Origin: Anaspis maculata
Lineage: Eukaryota; Arthropoda; Insecta; Coleoptera; Scraptiidae
Assembly (NCBI GenBank): GCA_949128115.1
Contig: OX421966.1
Coordinates: 65,097,416 to 65,161,415, forward strand
DNA length: 64,000 bases
Direction: 5' to 3'
Shown here: piece after piece, positions 57,096-64,000 of the stretch
How positions within the stretch are numbered: position 1 is the stretch's first letter
How the letters are laid out: each line of letters begins with the position of its first letter
Translations under genes and position numbers: made by a program
The notes under the pieces: model-generated
Told to the model about the DNA's origin: nothing
The model's input: the letters and a program-made list of their open reading frames with translations, nothing else
Database searches by the model: none

Positions 57096-57375
57096 TCGGT
57101 GTACAAGAATTCCGTCAGTGGTTCACCCCTCGGGTGTAGGTATTATAGTTTAGTTGCTTTCAAGGTGGTGTTTGGGTGGTTTTATGGATGATTTTACAAA
57201 ATGAAAAATTACCGTTAACGGTTAACGTTAACTTCCGTTACATTTTAAATCAATTAACTTATCAACGATTGACCAAGTTCACTTCAATATTAACGATTCA
57301 ACGTTTAACGAAGTTAACTTTTTAGTTAACGATGCCCACCTTTGCCCTTGGTCCCGTAGGGTACAAAGGGTGCTA

Positions 57376-60300
57376 GGACAATTCGTCCCGCGGACAATTC
57401 GTAGCGGACAATTCGTCGCGGACAATTCGTCCCGCGGACAGTTCGTCCCGCGGACAATTCGTCCCGCGGACAATTCGTCTCACGGACAATTCGTCCCGCG
57501 GACAATTCGTCGCAAGTGAAGGCTTCGGAAGGTAAGGAGGTTATATTACACATGAAGACACAAGGGGGCTCAATAAAAGGATCTAAAAATCAAGCAAATA
57601 CAAGGGGCTCCGACAGAGATCCGAACGCCACAAAAAAATGCAACGGGGCTCAGCAAGGCTTCAAACGATATTGAAAACACAAGGGGGCCTTATGGAGCTT
57701 CGAGAGGGCTCCGAATATCACATAGAGGCACAAGGTGCTTACTACTGCTTCGAAAGCTACGGAAAGATGTAAGGGGGCTCAGCATGCAGGGCTTCAAAAG
57801 ACGTTGAAGAAACAAGGGGCCCACGGCAGCTACGGATGACACAAGAAGGCAACAGGAGGCTCACTGGAATTCTGATAGTCGCATTGAAGAACATAAGGGG
57901 GCTCACTAGGGCTCCAAGCTACACTCATGGAAACGAGGGGCTCACTAGGGTTCCAAGCTACACGTATAGAAACAAGAGGGGTCACTAGGGCTCCAAAATA
58001 CACTTGCGAGCACAAGGGGGCCCGATAGAGCTCCGTATATCACATGAAGGCACAAGGGACTTACACTAGGGCTTCCAGCAATGTAAAAGCGCACAAGATG
58101 GCTTACTGGAATTCTGAAAGCCACGAAAACACATATTGGGGCTCATTAGGGCTCTTAACGACACATAGGGCACAAGGGGCCTAACAAGAATCTGGAAATC
58201 ACGGAAAAATGCAAGGGGGCTCCGTAGAACTTCATAAAATATTGGTTACACAAGGAGGCCCAGGGAGCTCTTCACAACAAGAGAAGGCAAAAGGGGGCTC
58301 ACTGTATGTACTCTAAAAGCCAACACAAGTGGACTGATTGGGGCTTCAAACTACACATAAGGGTACAAAGGGGACCCGATAGAGCTCCAAAAGCCATGGA
58401 AATACAAAAAAGGGGGCCCAATGGAGCTCTGTATAATCGAAAAAGGCAAAAGGGGGTGACTGGGTTTCTAGGAGCCATTAAAAAACAAAAGGGGCTCACT
58501 AGGACTCCAAACTACACCAACCGGCACAAGGGGGTCCGATAGGGCTCCGCATATCACATAAAGGCACAAGAGAGCCCAAGGAGCTTTATATAACAACAGA
58601 AGGCAAAAGGGGCTCACTGGAATTCCGGAAGCTACGACAAAACACAAGGGAGCTCAGTAGGGCTCTATACTACACTTGAAGAACAAGGGGGCTCGATAGG
58701 GCTCTGAATATCACATGAAGGCACAAGGTGCTTACTGCTGCTCCGGAAGCCACGGAAAGATGTAAGGGGACTCAGCACGGCTTCAAAAGACGTTTGAAGA
58801 AAAAAGGGGGCCCACTGACGCTCTGGATGACATAAGACGGCAACAGGGGGCTTACTGGAATTCTGATAGTCATGGAAAAACACAAGGGGGCTCACTAGGG
58901 CTCCAAGCTATACTTATGGACAAAAGGGGATCACTTGGGATTCCAAGATATACTTATGAACCCAAGGGGGCTCACTAGGGCTCCAAACTACACTTGCGGA
59001 CACAAGAGGGTCCGATAGGGCTCCGTATATCACATGATGGAGGCACAAGGGACTTACACTAGGGCTTCCAGAAATGCAAAAGCGCACAAGATGGCTTACT
59101 GGAATTCTAAAAGCCATGAAAACACATGAGGGAGCTCGTTAGGGCTCCAATGGACACATAGGGCGGAAGGGGCCTATGAAAAATCCAGAAATCACGAGAA
59201 AGTGCAAGGGAGCTCCGTAGAACTACATCTGATATTGGTGACACAAGGAGCTTTTTATAACGAGAAAAGGCAAAAGGGGACTCACTGCATAGTACTGAAA
59301 GCCAATAAAAACAAAAATGGACTGATTAGGGCTCCAAACTACACATATGGGTACAAGGGGACCCGATAGAGCTTCGAAAGCCACGGAAATACGACAAGGG
59401 GGTCCAATGAAGCTTTTCTAATTCAAGCTTATCTGCTTGCACAATGGGGCCCGATAGGGTGCCGAATATCACCTGAAGGCAGAAGGTGCTTGCTACTGCT
59501 CCGAAAGTTGCGGAAAGATGTAAGGGGGCTCAGCAGGGCTTCAAAAGACGTTGAGGAAACAAGGGGGCCCAATGGAGCTCCAAATAACACAAGAAGGCAA
59601 CAAGGGGCTTACTGGAACTCTGATAGCCGCAGACAAAAAACAAGAGGGCTCACTAGGCGCCAAACTATACACTTGCGGACACAAGGGGGTCTGATAGGGC
59701 TCCGTATATCACATGAAGGCACAAGGGACTTACACTAGGGCCTCCAGCAATGCAAGAACGCACAAGACACGAAAACACATAAGGGGGCTCCTTAGGGCTC
59801 CAAATGACGCAGGGCTCAATAAAAATCAGAGAGTCACGGAAAAATGCAAGGGGGCTCAGTAGGGCTTCAAATGATATTGGTGACACAAGGGGGCTCAAGG
59901 GGCTCTAAGGGGCTTCATTAGGGCTCCAAATTATATTTGAAGAAACAAGGGATTAGGGGTCGAATATAACATAAAGGCACAAGGGACTTACTACTGCTCC
60001 AAAAGCCTATAGGAAAAGTGCAAGGGGGCCCAACAGAACTTCAAACGGTATTGAAGAGACAAGGGGGCCCCATGGAGCTCTGTATAACAAAATAACGCAA
60101 AATGGGGCTCACTGGTACCTACTCCGAAAGTCATGAGAAAACATGAGGAAGCTCAACGGGGCTCCAACTACACCTGGAGGTACAATGGGGCCCGATGGGG
60201 CTTCAACATGCCATGACGGCATAACGCTGATTGCTGCTCCGGAATTCATGGAAAATTCAAGGGGGCTCAGGAGGGCTTCAAGTTACGTTGAATACTCGGT

Positions 60301-60795
60301 TGAATATAGAATAAGGGGGCACAGTGAAGCTCTTGATAACACAAGACTGCAAAAGGGGCCTTATGGAAATCTGAAAGCAATGAAAAACATAAAGTATAAA
60401 GGGGCTTACTGGTGCTCCCACTGACGTGGTGCTCCCAAAGCTTGGTGTACTAGCAAAAATTCTCGGAATGATGCAAGGGGACTAAGCAGAGCTCCAAAGA
60501 CATGAAGAAACCAGGGTGCGCAGTAGGGCTCCAAATACTACAAAAAAGAATAAGGGGGCTTACTAAAGTTCGAAAAGCAACGAGGAAAGACAAAGGGACT
60601 TGTTAAAGTTAAGACAAAGGGCAAAACATTATTTTGCGACGAATTGTCCGTGAGACGAATTGTCCGCGGGACGAATTGTCCGCGAGACGAATTGTCCGCG
60701 GGACGAATTGTCCGCGGGACGAATTGTCCGCGGGACGAATTGTCCGCGACGAATTGTCCGCTACGAATTGTCCGCGGGACGAATTGTCCGGTCAC
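57376..60795. mobile_element. 3.4-kb element with GGACAATTCGTCC tandem-repeat termini
   Basis: Left array 57376-57514 (nine units) and right array 60636-60795 (ten units, inverted) of a 15-16 bp unit GGACAATTCGTCCCGC. Variant units (TAGCGG, CGCGG, TCTCACGG) occur in mirrored order, so the two arrays are one inverted repeat, not independent satellites. The 12-bp GGGTACAAAGGG sits just outside both ends (57359-57370, 60796-60807), a possible target duplication. The interior is a degenerate array (57516-60600) without a gene. Confidence 0.8.
57516..60600 (+). repeat. Degenerate ACAAGGGGGCTCACTAGGGCTCC array
   Basis: About 60 diverged units of 45-55 bp based on CACAAGGGGGCTCACTAGGG + CTCCAAACTACAC. 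Longer blocks recur: the series GGTGCTTACT...GGAAAGATGTAAGGG...TTCAAAAGACGTTG appears near 57725, 58710 and 59480, so segments of 750-990 bp were themselves duplicated. Stops interrupt all frames. Confidence 0.85.
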
Positions 60796-61033
60796 GGGTA
60801 CAAAGGGGACTTCTCGGCTCGGGTTTGCTGTTCTGAAAATAAGTGAGTAATGTATTGAAAGGTATACCTACTCATTTAATTACACCGGAAAAAGTTCCCT
60901 TAGGCCTATATCAACGTAATTCGATCCAAGGAAACTGATTTATCAAGACTAAAACCCTGCTGGGATGCCCACAGAAGAATTCAGGGATGTCGTCAGAAGC
61001 TCTTATTAGTCCGCGGCGCTAATCTAGCCTGAG

Positions 61034-62365
61034 GGTGCGGCGACAAAATATCTCCGCCAAAAATATCTCAGCCAAAATAATCCTGGCAATAATATCTCAG
61101 CCAAAAATATCCCTGCGACAAAATATCCCAGGCCAAAAATATCCTCGCCAATAATATACCAGGCCAAAAATATCCCCGCCAATAATATCCCAGCCGAAAA
61201 TATCCCCGCGACAAAATATCCCTGGCCAAAAATATCCCTGCTAATAATATCCTAGCCAAAAATATCCCCGTGAAACCTGTGCACATGAACCCAGTCAGGT
61301 ATGTCCGAAGAGCGGTAATTTCCGGCTACACTATACATTTTTGACTCGAAAACAACTCTCTGACGCAAAAGTGTGTGTATGGACTTCGTTAGGTGCCCAA
61401 GGGGCTGTTTGTAGCATCCGACCGTGACACTGTTTTCTGACTCAGAATCAACGTGGACATTTCACCGACAACCAAATCACCGACTAGCAAATCCACCGAC
61501 AGGTCAACTCACGGACTCACCAATCCACCGACAGGGTATTTCTGATTCATCAACTCACCGACTCACCAAATCACCGACGAGACATTTTACAGGCCGAATT
61601 TTGACTCAATTATAAGCCGATAAGGAGTCTATTTTCGTCTCAAATATCATCCTTCTTTTCGGAACCACTAGATAAAGAACTGATTTTTCACTAAAGCATT
61701 CTCGTTCTTTCAAGATTCACCAGATTAGATCTATTTTTATTCAAGAGGCATTAGACTCACCAGATAATGAGTTCATTTTCGACTCAAGTATCATCTTTCT
61801 TCTCAGACCCACCAGATAAGAACTGATTCTCGACTCAAGCATCCTCCTTCTTTTCTTTTCACACCCATCAGATGAGAAGTTGACTTTTCACTCAAGAATC
61901 GTCCTTTATTTTAGACATACCTACTACATAGATTAATAGTCTTTCTTTGACTCAAGCATTCTTCTTTTCAGACCAGTCAGATGAAAGTTTATTCTTGACT
62001 ACAGTATCATCCTTCTTTTTAGACTCATTAAATACGGTAATATATATTTTTGGCCTGAGAAATTGTGTGGCAAGGATATTTTTGGCTGGCATATCTTTGG
62101 CTGGAATTATATTGGCGGGGATATTTTTGTCTTGGAATATTTTGTCGCGGAGATATTTTTGGCCGGGATATTATTGGCTGGGATATTTTTGGCCTGGGAT
62201 ATTTTGTCGCAGGAATATTTTTGGCTGGGATATTATTGGCGGGGATATTTTTGGTAAGGGACATTTTTGGCGGGGATATTTTTGGTGAGGGATATTTTGT
62301 CGCAGGGATATTTTTAGCTAGGATATTATTGCCAGGATATTTTTGGCTGGAATACTCTGTTACCC
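61034..62365. mobile_element. Inverted-repeat element with AAAATATCCCNGCC tandem arms
   Basis: Left arm 61045-61275: about 18 units of GCCAAAAATATCCCCGCCAA-type 15-17 bp repeats. Right arm 62060-62355: the same in reverse complement. The 780-bp core holds two minor arrays: ACTCACCGAC-type (61450-61590) and CAGATAAGAACTGATTTTCGACTCAAGCATC-like blocks of about 65 bp (61640-62030). Unit-sized frames in all phases are repeat artefacts. Confidence 0.85.
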
Positions 62366-63084
62366 GACCGGCCTAAATAGTTCGTTATGGTCGCCCTTCC
62401 TCAAAGCCACTCGAAAGACGTTTTTTTTTAAATGTTCTCACTAGTGCAGTCGTTTCTAATCCAGACAACAAATGTCGTGTGATTTGAAGTTTGAAATTGC
62501 ACGTCAAAATTGACAGAACGTGATTCAAACTTGAATACCCTCAAATGTCGGCAAAGTAGGTCACGATTGGTTTGCGCGCGAGGTTGACCGAGTGACGTCA
62601 TGAATTTATGAGGTAATTTTTTTTACAAAATCAGAGGAGAAACTTTTGTGGGTATCACATGAGTTGGTCAATTAGATCAGAAACCATGGGAATGCTTGAT
62701 AAAAATCAAATATCACAAGTGCTTAGATTTTTACGATAATTTTGGCCAGATGATCGCGAGTGCTGGTTGTAGCGATAAATGCATTTATCTGGGGACAAGG
62801 ACAACGATCAGCCTGAGGGAAACGCTTGGCCAAAATAATCAACAGTAATATCACAAGTGCTTGGATTTTCACTATACAAAAAGATAGCTGGGGTCTTTTC
62901 AAGTTTGACACCATAAAGCTTTGGTCGGAGTTTTTCCTATCTTAGTCAGGACGTTAAGGACAAAAAATCAGGGGTACCTTGCACTTTTATACCAAGCATT
63001 GTCACTTTGCATGCCTGTTGCTGAGACAACCCTGAATCAATCTGGATGTGGGGACACCGGCGAAAATCGTGCAGACACTTTATA
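62366..63084. other. No gene seen
   Basis: Intergenic. GTGCTTAGATTTTTACGATA near 62718 and GTGCTTGGATTTTCACTATA near 62858 are a short direct pair. Nothing else. Confidence 0.45.
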
Positions 63085-64000
63085 CAGGGTGAAGTAGGAA
63101 AAATTTGTTGAAAAATCGTAAATTTTGAACCATAGGTAACCGATGGACGTAATATGTAAATCAGGATATTGATAACGGATTTCATGTTCATGAAGATGCT
63201 GCAAACAGTTTGAAAATATCTTAAGGCGTTAATCTTAAGTTAGTCGTTAGTCTTAAGAAAAAAAAAATCTTTTTTTTTCTTTTTCCAATTAATCAGTTGC
63301 TTTTGGAGATATCGAGCTGCAACTTGATATTCCGCCTTACAATCATGTTTTCAACGAAACGGGATGTGGGGACATCGTTGAAGCCTGCTAGATTGAATAC
63401 TAAGATCTCCAACTTTTTTTTATCGTGAACGCCATCTCAAAATTGCCCTTTGTGGGATTGTTGAAAAAACAACAAGTGACAACTTTGTTGGACACACACG
63501 ATCGTTTTATAGTGAAAAATCAGGTCCTGAATGGCACCAATGACCTCTTCGCCGAAGAAATGTTATCAAGTTCGTTTTTCTGGATTTCTTTCCACTTAGG
63601 TACGTGACAGTCATGACCAAATGGAATTTTGGATCGATGACATGTTCGCGATATTATAATCCATATTATTTTGTGAAGCCAGTCACTGAATTTCATCATC
63701 ATCAGCCAAGTGAAGTTCTTTTGGCGAACAGCTCAACAAAAAGTTTGCTTCGATCTTTGTGGAAAAGGCAAAAACGGCAGGGTCACGTCGTCCCTCCAAA
63801 CCCGATTGAGGAAAATCTGTTACCAAAATGCTGAAAATTGATACTGGAAGAGTTTGAAGGAATATGTTCTGTAGTTTGAAGCTGAATTCTTCCATCCTTG
63901 TTCTGCAGGAGCGACGTCAAAAATGTTGCTACAGCTCATTTTTGAAACGTTCTTTGTTGAATATGGCCAGAAACGCTTCAAAGATGAGCTGTATCAACAT
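63085..64000 (+). mobile_element. Start of another CAGGGTG element (runs off the window)
   Basis: CAGGGTGAAGTAGGAAAAAT at 63085 directly after TA (63083-63084), like the other foldbacks. The partner end is not in the window. Inverted ACAGCTCAT.TTTGAA segments near 63930 and 63975 may mark approach to a centre. Frames at 63425-63607 and 63604-63834 have no recognised domain. Confidence 0.5.

Larger units (their letters stand above)
56326..57344. mobile_element. hAT-type non-autonomous element, 8-bp target duplication
   Basis: 1,019 bp with ends CAAAGCTGGGCA and CAAAGGTGGGCA (inverted), flanked by perfect 8-bp duplications CCCTTGGT (56318-56325, 57345-57352). Subterminal CGTTAACG/AAGTTAACTT words occur at both ends. 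The interior carries a tRNA-like SINE and a GGAAATCATT microsatellite; no transposase. Confidence 0.92.

Noticed and set aside
57279..57553. Open frames with RGTNCPRDEL-type repeats (also 60634-60850)
   Set aside because: Translations of the GGACAATTCGTCC tandem arrays in several phases and on both strands; a repeat artefact, not a protein.
61947..62376. Long frames rich in YFWLGYYWRGYFW
   Set aside because: Products of the AAAATATCCC tandem arm read in different phases; no start context or codon bias.

Overview
The window is eukaryotic, AT-rich and repeat-dominated. It is almost certainly arthropod nuclear DNA, probably an insect and possibly a sap-feeding hemipteran. The support is GT-AG introns (several only 50-60 bp), THAP-type transposases, CAGGGTG-tipped palindromic elements with TA target duplications, a BEL/Gypsy-like solo LTR, a tRNA-derived SINE, and recurrent TAGGTACCTA words. 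The species call is inference. No rRNA, CRISPR array or bacterial-type operon is visible.

Layout. 0-2.5 kb: one decayed coding fragment and a GTCGGTCTGATTTTT satellite with a ~243-bp higher-order period. 2.5-7.9 kb: two copies of a THAP-DDE transposon in opposite orientation. The minus-strand copy gives an open three-exon, 709-aa transposase with two THAP fingers; the plus-strand copy is broken. 7.9-13.1 kb: short inverted-repeat elements, one carrying a possible captured exon. 13.1-15.1 kb: an open three-exon gene for a 438-aa SWIM zinc finger-YqaJ nuclease. 16-27 kb: mostly non-coding, with a hAT-type MITE, a ~120-bp satellite, a 1-kb foldback and a 523-bp solo LTR. 27-42.4 kb: a chain of foldbacks, several nested. 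42.7-54.9 kb: a segmental duplication carrying the most interesting host-like genes, two small secreted acidic peptides (A at 43.1-44.1 kb, B at 52.9-54.0 kb) with near-identical signal peptides and promoters but divergent mature parts. 55-64 kb: a 1-kb hAT-type element with a SINE inside, a 3.4-kb element bounded by GGACAATTCGTCC tandem arrays, a second element with tandem-repeat inverted termini, and the start of another foldback.

How the parts relate. The THAP-DDE transposase and the YqaJ gene match the two proteins I recall for ISL2EU/IS4EU-type elements, so one may be the helper of the other, although they are 8 kb apart here. The two secreted-peptide loci serve as each other's unoccupied reference and show which foldbacks and MITEs inserted after the duplication, including one 180-200 bp upstream of gene B and several in the 3' region of gene A. 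The pervasive theme is palindromes: more than a dozen foldbacks, one of them inserted exactly at the dyad centre of another.
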